A DNA stretch of 64,000 bases, from NCBI RefSeq assembly GCF_023517795.1, contig NZ_CP082928.1:186001-250000 (forward strand), read 5' to 3'. This document shows, piece by piece, positions 22,301 through 31,483 of the stretch. Made by a program: the position numbers and the translations under genes. How positions within the stretch are numbered: the first letter of the stretch is position 1; the number at the start of each line of letters is the position of its first letter. The stretch is from Pseudomonas fulva. GTDB taxonomy: Bacteria > Pseudomonadota > Gammaproteobacteria > Pseudomonadales > Pseudomonadaceae. Under the pieces are notes generated by a model. It did not search any database. It was not told the DNA's origin and was given only the letters and a program-made list of their open reading frames with translations.

Positions 22301-22763
22301 GCCAGTCGGCGCGGTACACCTGGTACTGGTCGAACAGGTCGGCCAGGCGCTCGGCCAGCTGGTGGCGCTTGCGCAGGTCGGCGTCATCCGCCAGAAAGCG
22401 CCGCAGCGGCGCGAAGCAGGGCTCGTCGAGCAGGCCCGGCAGCATGCGCATCAGCCGCCAGGTCAGCGGCGCCTTGTCCAGCGGCGACTGCTGGGGAATC
22501 GCCTCGCTGCCCAGCACCGTACGGTAGGCCTGCCAGAGAAAGCGCGCCGGCAGGCTGACGTCGGTGGCCGCGGCGATGCCGCAGCCGTCCTGCTCGGCCA
22601 GCGCCAGCTTCAGCCACTGGGCGATGCCGTTGCTCTGCACCAGCAGCACTTCGTTCTCCAGCGGGCGCAGCGGGTACCGACGCATCCACTCCACCGCCAG
22701 GGCGCGCAGCTCCTCGAGGCGGTTGCCATGGATAACGATCAGACCGGGGTTAAGCGCCGACAT
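19311..22763 (-). CDS. recC: Exodeoxyribonuclease V gamma subunit
   Basis: A 1,150-residue catalytically inactive helicase-fold subunit that recognises Chi and splits the duplex. It begins GLIVIHGNRLEELRALAVEWM, with QSNGIAQWLKL, DIIVMVPDVNTYAAHIRAVFG and the PMRAIPFRHLCLLGMNDGDYPR block typical of RecC. First gene of recC-recB-recD; its promoter should lie in the 113 bp between 22,764 and 22,876. Confidence 0.96.
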   Translation of the reverse strand: MSALNPGLIVIHGNRLEELRALAVEWMRRYPLRPLENEVLLVQSNGIAQWLKLALAEQDGCGIAAATDVSLPARFLWQAYRTVLGSEAIPQQSPLDKAPLTWRLMRMLPGLLDEPCFAPLRRFLADDADLRKRHQLAERLADLFDQYQVYRADWLADWAQGHDQLRNARGGVKPLDESALWQPLLWRTLLADVGEEHLSQSRAGVHPRFVAKLAELDAPPRGLPRRVTVFGISSLPAQMLEALAAMARFSQVMLYVHNPSQHHWGDIVEDKDLLRHEYRRQKRKAGGQAGPVGQLGLFDVDTLHQHGQPLLASWGKQGRDYINLLDQYDEPRRYREQFERIDLFSAMSEDTLLGQLHNDILDLRPVEESRTHWPAVDPARDHSLRFHVAHSAQREVEVLHDQLLAAFSADPTLRPRDIIVMVPDVNTYAAHIRAVFGQFAGDDPRFIPFTLADQGLRGKEPLVIALEHLLRLPDSRFSVSEILDLLDVAAVRARFAIADEQLPLLRRWLEGAGVRWGLDAEQREGLGLGAGLEQNSWRFGLRRMLLGYAVGGAGARAGIEPFDEIGGLDAALIGPLTRLLDALELHGQRLAETLLPVAWGERLRALLEAFFLPQDERDEVLRNQAQDALEGWLELCEAASLEEALPLAVVREAWLGGLDQGGLSQRFLAGAVNVCTLMPMRAIPFRHLCLLGMNDGDYPRSQAPLDFDLMGGDYRPGDRSRREDDRYLLLEALLAVRERLTISWVGRSIRDNTERPPSVLVGQLRDHLASAWRLADGGDLLHALTTEHPLQPFSRRYFCADGPLFSYVHEWAASHRAPLAPASEQPLGAYVADDALSLETLQRFLRDPVKQFFTGRLKVHLDEAEQAELDAEPFALDGLQRHQIQQALLQAAALALQEDQGVDAALQRAARRIQRSGRLPVAGFGKRLGAQLLEPLPAQLQGYAALLARWPERLPSPVRLSFAHAGLALEDWLGDLHANGDALARLELQPGGLKRKDRSYKWHRLLRPWVSHVAAAACGHPLTTLLVAEDVRLAFAPLTQAEAEQLLRQWLDAYAVGMQVPLPVAIGTVAAWFAQLDKSGDEDKAAEAARKVYEGDGHSTTGEVQQSASLARQYPDFDALLGDGRFAQWGAALYQSLFEAAISELQDDQP

Positions 22764-22876
22764 GCAGGGTTCCTGGGTGCAGAATCACACCGCGAATGAT
22801 GACAGAGCATGGCGACGAGGTGTGATGCCGCGGTGGATTTTAGCGCCCAGGACGTTTTGATACGGGCACCCTGCCC

Positions 22877-23653
22877 TCAGCCCACATCCTTGCGCGTAGT
22901 GCGCTCGTTGCTGATCCGCGCGCGGCGGAAATTCCAGCCCAGGAACAGGCGCGAGGCCAGGTTGTCGCGGCTGTGGGGTTCGCCGTAGTGCAGCAGCACG
23001 GTGGAGCGCAGCGCCTTGGGGTCGCAGGGCTCGTTGGCGTGCAGCGAGCGATAGCCCCAGAAGAAGTAGGCATTGCCGGGCACGATCTTGATGGTAACGG
23101 GGTTCAGCCAGCCGCGCTTGACCGCGAAGGTGATCAGCTTCTGGGTCAGGGTGTTCTGCATCAGCGCCTTTTCCAGAATGTTGACATACAGGTTGGAGCG
23201 GATGGCGCGCAGGTTCGGAAAGAAGATGAAGTCGCCGCAGTAGCGGCCCTCGGTGGGCGTGACCAGTGGAATCAGGGCCGTCAGCGCTGCGGCGTCATAG
23301 TGGAAGTAGTAGGACTCGCGCTTGCCCGTGAGCCCCTGCAAACAGCGCAACGCGGGAAAGATGTCGGGCGAGCGCGGTGGCTGGCCAATGCCGCCCTGGT
23401 ACAGCTGCCGGAACAGGTCCTTGACCTGGGGCGAGACGCTCATCTGCTCGAAGATGCTGCCCTTCACGGCAGCCTGGCCCTGCAGGGCGAAGTATTCGTG
23501 CTCATGGCGCTCCACCTCGTGGTTCACATGGGCACGGGCGGCCTGGAGCTGCTCGTCGGTGAGAAACCCTTCGATAACGGCATACCCCTGCTGCTCCATC
23601 TCCTGGAGCAGGCGGGGCACCACCTGCGGGTCGGCTTTGGCGAAGTCGGGCAT
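22877..23653 (-). CDS. Phytanoyl-CoA dioxygenase (PhyH)-like 2-oxoglutarate oxygenase
   Basis: A 258-residue protein with an N-terminal helical segment (YAVIEGFLTDEQLQAARAHV) typical of PhyH proteins. The jelly-roll metal site is intact: His118-x-Asp120 in FHYDAAA, distal His205 in SLHANEP and an arginine, Arg216, for 2-oxoglutarate. The substrate is unknown. No neighbouring gene suggests a pathway; it stands alone between recC and ankB. Confidence 0.75.
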   Translation of the reverse strand: MPDFAKADPQVVPRLLQEMEQQGYAVIEGFLTDEQLQAARAHVNHEVERHEHEYFALQGQAAVKGSIFEQMSVSPQVKDLFRQLYQGGIGQPPRSPDIFPALRCLQGLTGKRESYYFHYDAAALTALIPLVTPTEGRYCGDFIFFPNLRAIRSNLYVNILEKALMQNTLTQKLITFAVKRGWLNPVTIKIVPGNAYFFWGYRSLHANEPCDPKALRSTVLLHYGEPHSRDNLASRLFLGWNFRRARISNERTTRKDVG

Positions 23654-23836
23654 CGGTGCGGCGTCCTTAGCTGATGGCGGCAGTCAGGCTAATGGCAACT
23701 CGGCGCGAGGCGCTTGTTGAGTCACCTGCAGTTGATACAGGTTCTCACTTTGTAGCCGTTTGAATGCTGCTCACCCGCTTTGGCGCGCGCTTTCTGACGA
23801 ATGGGTACTGGCCAGAAGATGGCCAGGGCGCTTCGC

Positions 23837-24394
23837 TCAGGGCTGTCTGGCCGACCAGCGCGTGCGTATTTCGCCGCTATCCAGGCCCTGTACCGAATTG
23901 CCGAAAGCGTCCCTGGCGTTCAGGTCGGCGCCCTTCTTCGCCAGGTCATCGAGCATGTCCTTGCGCTGGAACAGTGCCGCGTACATGGCCGCCGTCTGGC
24001 CGCTGTCGTTGCGCTGGTCCGGGCTGCAGTCGGCCTCGAGCAGGCGTTTGGCGATGCGTACCTCGCCCTTGAAGATCGCCCCCATCAGCGCGGTGTTGCC
24101 ACGCCGATCCTGGGCACAGGCGTCCGCCCCTGCGCCCAGCAGGCGCTCCACCGCCTGGCGATGGCCGTGATAGGCCGCCAGGATCAGTGCGGTGTAGCCC
24201 TTCTCGTCGGCGCTATCGAGGTTGTAACCGGCAGCGATGAACTCATCGAGCATCGCCACGTTGCCCTCGCGGGCGGCCTGGAAGTAGTAGTCGCGCAATT
24301 GCGCCTGGACGCGCTCGGCATCCGCCGCTGGCGTGGCGGCCAGCAATGGGGCTGCAACGCTCAGCGCCAGGGCGAAACAGAGGGGTCGCAACAT
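23837..24394 (-). CDS. ankB: Ankyrin-repeat protein of the katB-ankB pair
   Basis: A 185-residue protein with a cleavable or anchoring N-terminal helix (about residues 1-20) and four to five ankyrin repeats, e.g. GNVAMLDEFIAAGYNLDSADEKGYTALILAAYHG and RRGNTALMGAIFKG. ATG 24,394 is chosen for the GGGAGGAC sequence upstream. In P. aeruginosa, AnkB lies downstream of katB and is needed for full KatB activity. The same order and an 89-bp gap here support the same role. Confidence 0.92.
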   Translation of the reverse strand: MLRPLCFALALSVAAPLLAATPAADAERVQAQLRDYYFQAAREGNVAMLDEFIAAGYNLDSADEKGYTALILAAYHGHRQAVERLLGAGADACAQDRRGNTALMGAIFKGEVRIAKRLLEADCSPDQRNDSGQTAAMYAALFQRKDMLDDLAKKGADLNARDAFGNSVQGLDSGEIRTRWSARQP

Positions 24395-24483
24395 GATGTC
24401 CTCCCGTACGGCCTGGGGCCGCTTCCGGTTCGCAAGTCGCGACGCACGGCCCGGGACGGGGCCGCGCGTCACGCCCTGAGGGC

Positions 24484-26022
24484 TCAGTCCTGCAGCTTGG
24501 CAGCCAGCGCCTTGACCCGCGCCAGGTCGCCACCGGCCACCTCTGTCAGGCCTTCGCCATACTGCGCATCGGCCTTGTAGAAGAACGACAGCATGATGTG
24601 CTTGCTCTCGTCTTCGGCCTCGGCCAGGGCGCCGCCCAGGCTGGCGATCAGGTCGCCCTGCATCTTCTTGTCGTAGGAGCGGTACAGCTCGCCGGCCTGC
24701 TTGAAGTTCTGCTCACGCTGGATCTTCTTCTGCTCGGTGCTGCCGCTCAGTGGCAGGTTGCTGTAGCGCGCATGCTCGCTGGCCGGCCGCGGATTGATGC
24801 GGCTGGGCTCGTAGTTCACCTCGGTGGTGGTGTGGCCGATGTTCGCCGCGCCATCCTGGTTGCCGTTGTTGACCGGCACCTTGGCCTGGTTGATCGGCAG
24901 GAAGGCGTGGTTGGCGCCCAGGCGATACATCTGCGTATCGGCATAGGAGAACAGCCGGCCCTGCAGCAGGCGATCCTCGGAAGGCTCGATGCCCGGCACC
25001 AGGTTGGACGGCGCCATGGCCACCTGCTCGGTTTCCTGGAACACGTTGTCCGGGTTCCTGTTGAGGACCATCTGGCCGATTTTCCGGTAGGGCACGTCCG
25101 GCCAGATCTTGGTGGCGTCCAGCGGATCGAAGTCGTACTTGGCCAGGTCAGCCGGTTCGAGCATCTGGATGTACAGGTCCCACTTGGGGTAGTCGCCGGC
25201 GTTGATCGTGGTGATCAGGTCGCGGCTCATGTGGTTGAAGTCCTTGCCCTGGATCTGCTCGGTCTGCTTGGGGTCGTTGTTCTTGATGCCTTGCAGGCTG
25301 CGCCACTGGAACTTGACGTAGCGGTATTCGTTCTTGGCGTTGACCAGCTTGTAGGCGTGCACGCTGTTGCCGTTCATCTGCCGGTAGTTGGCCGGCGTGC
25401 CCTCGTTGGAATACAGCAGGGTCAGGGTGCGGGTGGCTTCCGGTACGTGGCTGAAGAAATCGAACTGGGTGCGGTTGCTGCCGTAGTTGGTATTCGGGTC
25501 GGGCTTGAAGGCGTGCACCATGTCCGGGAACTTGATGGCGTCACGGATGAAGAAGGTCGGGAAGTTGTTGCCGACCAGGTCCCAGTTGCCTTCGCTGGTG
25601 TAGAACTTGGTGGCGAAGCCGCGCGGGTCCCGCAGGGTTTCCGGCGAATGGTTGCCATGCACCACGCTGGAGAAGCGCACGAACACCGGGGTGGTGGTGC
25701 CCTTGCTGAACACCTTGGCGCGGGTCAGGTCGGAGATGTCCGCCGTGGCGGTGAACTCGCCATGGGCACCGGTGCCGCGGGCATGCACCACGCGCTCGGG
25801 AATGCGCTCGCGGTCGAAACGCTGCAGTTTCTGGATCAGTTGCACGTCCTGCAGCAGGGTCGGGCCCGTGCTGCCGGCGGTCTGCGAATTCTGGTTATCG
25901 CCTACCGGTGCGCCGTTGTCGCGGGTCAACGGCGCCGCCTGGGCCGACAGACTGAACAGCGAAGCGGACAAGGCCGCAGTCATCAAACCAAGGGCGGGCG
26001 CCCATGCGGTCGTGGGTTTCAT
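24484..26022 (-). CDS. katB: Exported monofunctional heme catalase
   Basis: A 512-residue clade-type catalase with a signal peptide (cut around SAQAA, residue 30), so it should be periplasmic. Catalytic His80 lies in ERVVHARGTGAHGEF, Asn153 in VGNNFPTFFIRD, and the proximal heme tyrosine in RLFSYADTQMYRLG. It disproportionates hydrogen peroxide. GGATT precedes the ATG. The following ankB gene and the export signal identify the KatB type and separate it from cytosolic KatA. Confidence 0.95.
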   Translation of the reverse strand: MKPTTAWAPALGLMTAALSASLFSLSAQAAPLTRDNGAPVGDNQNSQTAGSTGPTLLQDVQLIQKLQRFDRERIPERVVHARGTGAHGEFTATADISDLTRAKVFSKGTTTPVFVRFSSVVHGNHSPETLRDPRGFATKFYTSEGNWDLVGNNFPTFFIRDAIKFPDMVHAFKPDPNTNYGSNRTQFDFFSHVPEATRTLTLLYSNEGTPANYRQMNGNSVHAYKLVNAKNEYRYVKFQWRSLQGIKNNDPKQTEQIQGKDFNHMSRDLITTINAGDYPKWDLYIQMLEPADLAKYDFDPLDATKIWPDVPYRKIGQMVLNRNPDNVFQETEQVAMAPSNLVPGIEPSEDRLLQGRLFSYADTQMYRLGANHAFLPINQAKVPVNNGNQDGAANIGHTTTEVNYEPSRINPRPASEHARYSNLPLSGSTEQKKIQREQNFKQAGELYRSYDKKMQGDLIASLGGALAEAEDESKHIMLSFFYKADAQYGEGLTEVAGGDLARVKALAAKLQD

Positions 26023-26124
26023 CGGTGAATCCTCGTCGTTTTTATGAGTACTCGCGCGTCATGCGCTCGTACCAAACTACGAGAGGCCCGCCGCTTCGCT
26101 AAATTGGAAAAAGGCAGTGCCTTG

Positions 26125-26160
26125 ATAGGCAATGCTTATTACCCGATAGAGCCAGGTCGT
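26125..26160 (-). promoter_or_regulatory. Possible OxyR operator upstream of katB
   Basis: ATAG at 26,125 and 26,146 with TTAT and TCGT in the partner positions give ATAG-N7-TTAT-N6-ATAG-N7-TCGT. This is close to the OxyR consensus ATAG-N7-CTAT-N7-ATAG-N7-CTAT but one base short. It lies about 105-140 bp before the katB start. katB is OxyR-controlled in P. aeruginosa. Confidence 0.35.
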
Positions 26161-26284
26161 GGTAAGCGAAGCGGCGCGTCACCCCACGTATCGGTGTCGA
26201 CCGCGGCGCAGAGGATGCGACCTTGCCGCCAGCGGCGGCAGAGGTTACTGCGCGGATAGCGGCTAACCCGCTATCCGCCACGCA

Positions 26285-28207
26285 TCACACCCGGAAGTGG
26301 CTGACCATGGTCTGCAGCTGATTGCCCAGGCGCGCCAGCTCGACGCTCGAGGCGGCGGTTTCTTCGCTGGCCTCGGCGGTCTGCTCGGAGATATCGCGCA
26401 CGTTAACCACGCTGCGGCTGATCTCCTCGGCCACCGCGCCCTGCTGCTCGGCAGCGGCGGCGATCTGCTGGTTCATCGCCTGGATATTGGAGACCCGGCT
26501 GGTGATCGCGCCCAGCGCCTCACCGGCGCGGCGGGTCAGCGCCACGCTGCTGTCGGTCAGTTCGCGGCTGCCCTGCATGATCACCGCCACCTGCTGGGTG
26601 CCGCGCTGCAGACCGGCGATCAGGCCTTCGATCTCCTCGGTGGACTTCTGCGTGCGCTGGGCCAGGCCCCGCACCTCGTCCGCCACCACGGCGAAACCGC
26701 GCCCGGCCTCCCCGGCCCGCGCCGCCTCGATGGCCGCGTTGAGGGCCAGCAGATTGGTCTGCTCCGCCACCGTCTTGATCACATCCATCACCCCGCCGAT
26801 CTTGTCGCTTTCGCTCTGCAGCTCGCCCATGGCCTCGCTGGAGCGGCTCACCTCGGCTGCCAGACGCTCGATCTGGGCCACCGTCTCGGCGACCACGCGA
26901 TCGCCCTGGCTGGCCTCGCGATCGGCATCCACGGCGGCCTGGGAGGCCTCGGCGGCACTGCGCGCGACCTCCTGCACGGTGGCGGACATTTCCTGCATGG
27001 CGGTGGCCACCTGATCGGTTTCCACCTTCTGGCTGTTCACCCCGGCACTGGTCTGTTCGGTCACCGCAGACAGCTGCTCGGCCGCGCTGGCGATCTGGGT
27101 AACGCCATCGCGAATGCCGCCGATCAACTCGCGCAAGGTGCTGCCCATACGCTGAATGCCCTGTTGCAGCACGCCCAGTTCGTCGCGACGGCTGACCTGC
27201 AGGGTCTGGCTGAGGTCGCCGCCGGCGATGCGTTCGACGGCCTCGAGGGTTTCCTGCAGCGGCCGGGTGATCTGCCGGGTGATCAGCCAGGCCGAGAGAA
27301 TGCCCACCAGCAGTGCCAGCAGGGTGGCGACGATCATCATCTGGTTGGCCCAGGTGGTGTCGCGATCACGCAGGGTGGCCTGCATGGCCAGCAGCGCATC
27401 GCTGCCCCTGACGATCTCCTGCACCTGCTCGGTCATGGCATCGCGCAGCTGCAGACGCTCGGCGGTTGCCGTGCGGTAGGCATCCAGCAGGCTGCGATAG
27501 GCGGTGACCGTGGATTGCAGTTGCTGGATCTGCTCACGGTACTCGCCGACAAACACGCTGGTCAGGCCCCCGATGCCCTGATCGACACGTTCGATCTGCT
27601 GATTCAGCGCCAGCTCGGTGCGCTCGTTGACATCCGCGGTGTAACCGAGCACGCGGTAGCGCAGGGTCTGCACGTCATCCTTGGTACGGGCGATGGCCTG
27701 GTAACGGGCGAAGCCCGCCTCGTCACCGGCCGCATTGCGTGCCACCTCATCCCTGACGCGGTCGATCAACTCGCCCGCGCGATCCGCCATGTCGACCATT
27801 TCGGCACGGGTGTTGTTGACGATGGCATAGGTGGCGTTGGTCTTGTCGTAGGCCTTCTGGTACTGCTCGATCAACTCGATCTGCTGCTTGATCAGCCGTA
27901 CGTTCTCGGGGTTCTGGAAGTGCGGCAGCATTTCCTGCTGCCGTTGGGAGAGCGCACGGATCTCCTGCTGTACCTTGTCGGCTTCCGCTGCCCCACCATT
28001 GGAGAGCAGGTACTGCAGGCGCGCCACGCGCAGATCGGTGAGGGTATGGGTGAGTTCGTTGACGTCGGTCATGCGCTCGCTGCGCTGCACCACGCTGCCC
28101 AGGCTGCTCCAGCCGACCAGGGCCAGGGCCATGGTCAGAAGCAACACCAGGCCGAAGCCCAGGGCCAGTTTGAGGGTGACGCTGATATTGCCAAACCATG
28201 TATTCAT
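26285..28207 (-). CDS. Methyl-accepting chemotaxis protein, helical-bundle sensor type
   Basis: A 640-residue transducer. Transmembrane helices lie at about 12-33 and 291-310. The roughly 255-residue periplasmic part is almost entirely alpha-helical, as in HBM (helical bimodular) sensors such as the tricarboxylic-acid receptor McpS. A HAMP domain follows (about 311-365), then the signalling domain with the hairpin tip [19 protein letters not shown] near 485-505. The start is ATG 28,207 after TTGGAG; a longer frame has no ribosome site. The ligand cannot be read from sequence. Confidence 0.9.
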   Translation of the reverse strand: MNTWFGNISVTLKLALGFGLVLLLTMALALVGWSSLGSVVQRSERMTDVNELTHTLTDLRVARLQYLLSNGGAAEADKVQQEIRALSQRQQEMLPHFQNPENVRLIKQQIELIEQYQKAYDKTNATYAIVNNTRAEMVDMADRAGELIDRVRDEVARNAAGDEAGFARYQAIARTKDDVQTLRYRVLGYTADVNERTELALNQQIERVDQGIGGLTSVFVGEYREQIQQLQSTVTAYRSLLDAYRTATAERLQLRDAMTEQVQEIVRGSDALLAMQATLRDRDTTWANQMMIVATLLALLVGILSAWLITRQITRPLQETLEAVERIAGGDLSQTLQVSRRDELGVLQQGIQRMGSTLRELIGGIRDGVTQIASAAEQLSAVTEQTSAGVNSQKVETDQVATAMQEMSATVQEVARSAAEASQAAVDADREASQGDRVVAETVAQIERLAAEVSRSSEAMGELQSESDKIGGVMDVIKTVAEQTNLLALNAAIEAARAGEAGRGFAVVADEVRGLAQRTQKSTEEIEGLIAGLQRGTQQVAVIMQGSRELTDSSVALTRRAGEALGAITSRVSNIQAMNQQIAAAAEQQGAVAEEISRSVVNVRDISEQTAEASEETAASSVELARLGNQLQTMVSHFRV

Positions 28208-28512
28208 GGGTCGCTCCAACTACTCGAATGGATGATCAAGGAAGTGTCCGATGGCCCGACTGCTCGCGGTGCGCAGGATCGCTCGGCCAGCCTGTCGCCG
28301 CATGGGTGCCAGCACCGCACGCGTCAACAGGATCACTAGATGGCACATTGATATCACATTGACGCAGGCTGCGTGCCTTGGTTCAAACAATTTGCGGCGC
28401 CCCACGTCTAGGACGGGCCTGGCGCCCCTGTTGGGAGGGGACGTGATCGAGGTCGACCCAATCGCCGGCCCGGCGGTCTGAAGCGATAGAGGCCGGTTTT
28501 CGGAGTGAAAAA

Positions 28513-29205
28513 ATGACCGCGTTCGATTGGCAGCGCATGCTGCTGGGTGATGTGCCTTTGCTGTTTCTGGGCGAAGTGGCGCTGCGCGCGCTGTTCGCTT
28601 TCGTGGTGGTGTTCGTGTTCCTCAAGGTCAGCGGCCGGCGTGGTATTCGCCAGTTGTCGCTGTTCGAGCTGGTGGTGATTCTCACCCTCGGCTCGGCCGC
28701 CGGCGACGTGTCGTTCTACGACGACGTGCCCCTGCTACCGGTGGCCATGGTGTTCGTCACCCTGCTGGTGCTGTACCGCGCCACGGTGACGATGATGCGC
28801 CGCAGCGAGCGCGTCTCCGACTGGATGGAGGGCAAGCCGGTAACCATCATCAAGGACGGCCTCTACGAGCTGAACAGCCTGGACCACCTGAACATCTCCT
28901 CCGACGAATTCTTCATGGAGCTGCGCCAGCAGGGTGTCGAGCACCTCGGCCAGGTGCGCCTGGGCATTCTGGAAACCGATGGTGACATGAGCCTGTACTT
29001 CTACCCCGCCGAAGCCGTGAAACCCGGCCTCTCGGTGCTGCCCGGCGAGCACCGCAGCGAGTACCAGCAGGTGCCTCAGGCCGGCACCTATGCCTGCGTG
29101 CGCTGCGGCCACACGCAATCGATGACCAGCGGGCAGGAAGCCAGCTGCCCGCGCTGCACGCAACGCACCTGGTCGCCGGCGCTGAGCCACGAGCGGCTGC
29201 GCTGA
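28513..29205 (+). CDS. DUF421 (YetF/YcaP-like) membrane protein with C-terminal zinc ribbon
   Basis: A 230-residue protein with three N-terminal membrane helices (about 18-37, 46-64, 70-88) and the family motif SGRRGIRQLSLFELVVILTLGS. The cytoplasmic DUF421 domain follows (GKPVTIIKDGLYELNSLDHLNISSDE), as in YetF and YcaP. The last 40 residues add CVRCGH...CPRC, a two-knuckle zinc ribbon that I do not regard as a standard part of the family. Function unknown. It is transcribed alone. Confidence 0.85.
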   Translation: MTAFDWQRMLLGDVPLLFLGEVALRALFAFVVVFVFLKVSGRRGIRQLSLFELVVILTLGSAAGDVSFYDDVPLLPVAMVFVTLLVLYRATVTMMRRSERVSDWMEGKPVTIIKDGLYELNSLDHLNISSDEFFMELRQQGVEHLGQVRLGILETDGDMSLYFYPAEAVKPGLSVLPGEHRSEYQQVPQAGTYACVRCGHTQSMTSGQEASCPRCTQRTWSPALSHERLR

Positions 29206-29312
29206 CGACGCGGCAGCCCGGCCGAAAAAATCACCTGAACGGATCGCCGCCGCAGTGCCTCTACCGTGCTATCGCGCCGGCATCAGGCGCCTCAAGCAGA
29301 AAGGCCCGCACC

Positions 29313-29408
29313 ATGACCTCATTTCTGATCGGCTCGGCAGTGGTATTGCTGGTACTGTTCGTGATCGGCCTGTACTCCGGCGTCACCCTGCTCCACGAAC
29401 TCGAATGA
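29313..29408 (+). CDS. Possible 31-residue single-helix membrane protein
   Basis: ATG 29,313 opens a frame of 31 codons encoding a hydrophobic helix (SFLIGSAVVLLVLFVIGLYS) and a short polar tail ending HELE. Codon use fits the genome. AAAGG lies 11 bp upstream. Small single-pass proteins of this kind occur as accessory subunits, but there is no partner nearby. No family is recognised. The prediction rests on composition alone. Confidence 0.4.
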   Translation: MTSFLIGSAVVLLVLFVIGLYSGVTLLHELE

Positions 29409-29447
29409 CGCGCTGCCTGCCAAGGCCTCGTGCCGCGGCCACTGCGC

Positions 29448-30386
29448 CTACCGGAGCCGCTCTTGCCCAGGCGCTGCGGCACCCCGCTTCACCGCCCCGG
29501 GTGACACCCCCAGCGCGCGCTTGAAGGCGCGGCTGAAGGCCGCCAGCGAGCCATAACCGAGCGCCTCGGCCACCCGCTCGACCGCCACCTGCTCATCAGC
29601 CAGGCGCTGCAGTGCCAGGCGCATTCGCAAATCGGTCAGGTAGCGTAACGGGGCCACACCCAGCCCGCGCACAAAGCGCTGCGCGAACACCGAGCGCGAT
29701 TGCCCGGCCTCGCTAGCCAGCGTTGCCACGGTCCACGGTCGCTCCGGGTGCCGGTGCATCGCCAGCAGCGCCCTGCTCAAGCGCGGGTCGTGCAAGGCGC
29801 CGATGTAACCGCCCGCCTCGGCACCGAGGCCGGTCACCCAACCGCGCACGATCAACGCCGCCACCACTTCGGCCAGCCGCGCCAGGATGCCGCCATGGCC
29901 GGCCAGCAGCAGCAGGGACTCGCGCTCCATCGCCTCGAGCAGTGGGCGAATCTCCGGGGCGCTGTCCTGCAGGGTCTCGACGCGCATTACCTCAGGCATG
30001 GCCACCACCAGCGGCTGCATGCCGCCCAGCTCCAGCTGCATGCAGCAACTGAAGAGCAGCGTCGCCTGTGGGTCGCACGGCTGATCCTCGGCCGCCAGAC
30101 ACGGGTCGAATGCCTGGATGGCGCCGCTGCCAACCTGCGGCCCGGCCAGCAGCGCGTGCCGGCCACCGCGGGGCAGCAGCACCGCATCACCACTTTGCAG
30201 GCAATGCATGTCGCCACCCGGGCTGCGCAGCCAGACTGGCCCACGCGCCACGAAATGAAACTGCCCGCGCCCCGGTTGGTTGCTGAAGCCGAGGCCGCCT
30301 GCGGGCGGCAGCGACAGACGGCGGAACTGCACACCACACAGGCGCATGCCGCCCAGCAGCTCGCTGATCAGGTCACTCGCGCTCAT
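29448..30386 (-). CDS. AraC family transcriptional regulator
   Basis: A 312-residue regulator. The N-terminal part (about 1-190) is a cupin-like sensor of the AraC_binding_2/cupin_6 type (FHFVARGPVWLRSPGGD, GDAVLLPRGGRHALLAG). The C-terminal double helix-turn-helix spans about 205-300 (WTVATLASEAGQSRSVFAQRF; VAEALGYGSLAAFSRAFKR). Divergent from an exported alpha/beta hydrolase gene across 113 bp, so it probably controls that gene and itself. Confidence 0.92.
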   Translation of the reverse strand: MSASDLISELLGGMRLCGVQFRRLSLPPAGGLGFSNQPGRGQFHFVARGPVWLRSPGGDMHCLQSGDAVLLPRGGRHALLAGPQVGSGAIQAFDPCLAAEDQPCDPQATLLFSCCMQLELGGMQPLVVAMPEVMRVETLQDSAPEIRPLLEAMERESLLLLAGHGGILARLAEVVAALIVRGWVTGLGAEAGGYIGALHDPRLSRALLAMHRHPERPWTVATLASEAGQSRSVFAQRFVRGLGVAPLRYLTDLRMRLALQRLADEQVAVERVAEALGYGSLAAFSRAFKRALGVSPGAVKRGAAAPGQERLR

Positions 30387-30406
30387 GGTGGCTCCCTGGA
30401 TAATCA

Positions 30407-30450
30407 GGACGATCGATCAACAATCAAGAATGAAATATCATGGATCGTCC
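30407..30450. promoter_or_regulatory. Inverted repeat in the AraC/hydrolase divergent promoter
   Basis: GGACGATC (30,407-30,414) and GATCGTCC (30,443-30,450) form a perfect 8-bp inverted pair, 28 bp apart, in the AT-rich space between the two divergent starts. A regulator site is plausible; binding by the adjacent AraC protein is inference. Confidence 0.4.
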
Positions 30451-30499
30451 CAGATCAGCGCCCTAGACTCAACGCCATTCGTTCAGCCCAGGAGCGCCC

Positions 30500-31411
30500 A
30501 TGCATCCATCACACCTTTCCAGAGCCGTGCGCGGTCTCTGCCTCGCATTGTTGCTTGCAGCGCTTTCCAGTGCCGCTTTCGCCACCGGGAAACACTACCG
30601 CGTCACCACGCCCGATGGCCTGCACCTGGCCGTTCAGGAAACCGGCAACCCCGCGGGCCAACCCATAGTGTTCATCCATGGCCTGCTGGGCAGCCGCCTG
30701 AACTGGCAACGGCAAATCGACAGCCCACAGCTGCAGGACTACCGGCTGATCACCTACGACCTGCGTGGCCATGGGCTCTCCGACAAACCGGCAGACAGCA
30801 GCGCCTACAGCGATGGCCGCCGCTACGCCGATGATCTGGCCGCGGTGCTCGCCGCAACGGGGGCCAATCAGCCGGTGCTGGTGGGCTGGTCCCTGGGCGG
30901 GCTGGTGATGTCCGATTACCTGGCCGCGTATGGTGATGGCGCGATCCGCGGCGCGGTCTACGTCAATGCCGTCATCGAACTGAGCGAAGCGCTGATCACC
31001 CCGCAGCCCGAGGTATACGCCGGCCTGGCCTCGAGCGACCTGAAAAGCCATCTCGACGCCCTGCGCGCCTTTGTACGCCTGTGCTTCCACACCCAGCCAG
31101 ACGCCGCCAGCATGGAGGTGCTGATGGCCAATGCGGCGATGGCCTCCTGGCCGATGACCCGCGCCATTCCAGGCATGAGCAGCGCCGCTGCCGAGGGGCT
31201 GCCCAAGGCGCAGGTTCCGTTGCTGCTGCTCTATGGCGCCCGGGACCAGCTCGTGCAGGTGCAGCCGAGCATCGCCCGCGCCCAGACGCTCAACCCGCGA
31301 GCGCAGTCGAAACGTTATGAGCAGTCGGGGCACGCGCCCTTTCTCGAAGAGGCCGAGCGCTTCAACCGGGACCTGGCGAACTTCGTGAAGGCTGCCGCAG
31401 CCGGCCGATAG
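30500..31411 (+). CDS. Exported alpha/beta hydrolase
   Basis: A 303-residue hydrolase with a signal peptide (about residues 1-29). VFIHGLLGSRLNW supplies the oxyanion loop, GWSLGG the nucleophile serine, GARDQLVQV the acid, and SGHAPFLEEAERF the histidine, so the triad is complete. The sequence resembles haloperoxidase/esterase-type members; the substrate is unknown. Divergent from an AraC regulator and followed by a strong hairpin terminator. Confidence 0.85.
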   Translation: MHPSHLSRAVRGLCLALLLAALSSAAFATGKHYRVTTPDGLHLAVQETGNPAGQPIVFIHGLLGSRLNWQRQIDSPQLQDYRLITYDLRGHGLSDKPADSSAYSDGRRYADDLAAVLAATGANQPVLVGWSLGGLVMSDYLAAYGDGAIRGAVYVNAVIELSEALITPQPEVYAGLASSDLKSHLDALRAFVRLCFHTQPDAASMEVLMANAAMASWPMTRAIPGMSSAAAEGLPKAQVPLLLLYGARDQLVQVQPSIARAQTLNPRAQSKRYEQSGHAPFLEEAERFNRDLANFVKAAAAGR

Positions 31412-31418
31412 ACGTGAA

Positions 31419-31446
31419 AAAGCCCGGCCATCCCTGGTCGGGCTTT
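31419..31446. terminator. Bidirectional intrinsic terminator
   Basis: A 12-bp stem (AAAGCCCGGCCA with TGGTCGGGCTTT, one mismatch pair) and a TCCC loop lie between the convergent hydrolase and lipoprotein genes. A-rich and T-rich flanks suit termination from both sides. Confidence 0.8.
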
Positions 31447-31483
31447 CACACCGGGCTCGGGACGCGGGCCGGCGGCCCGGAGC

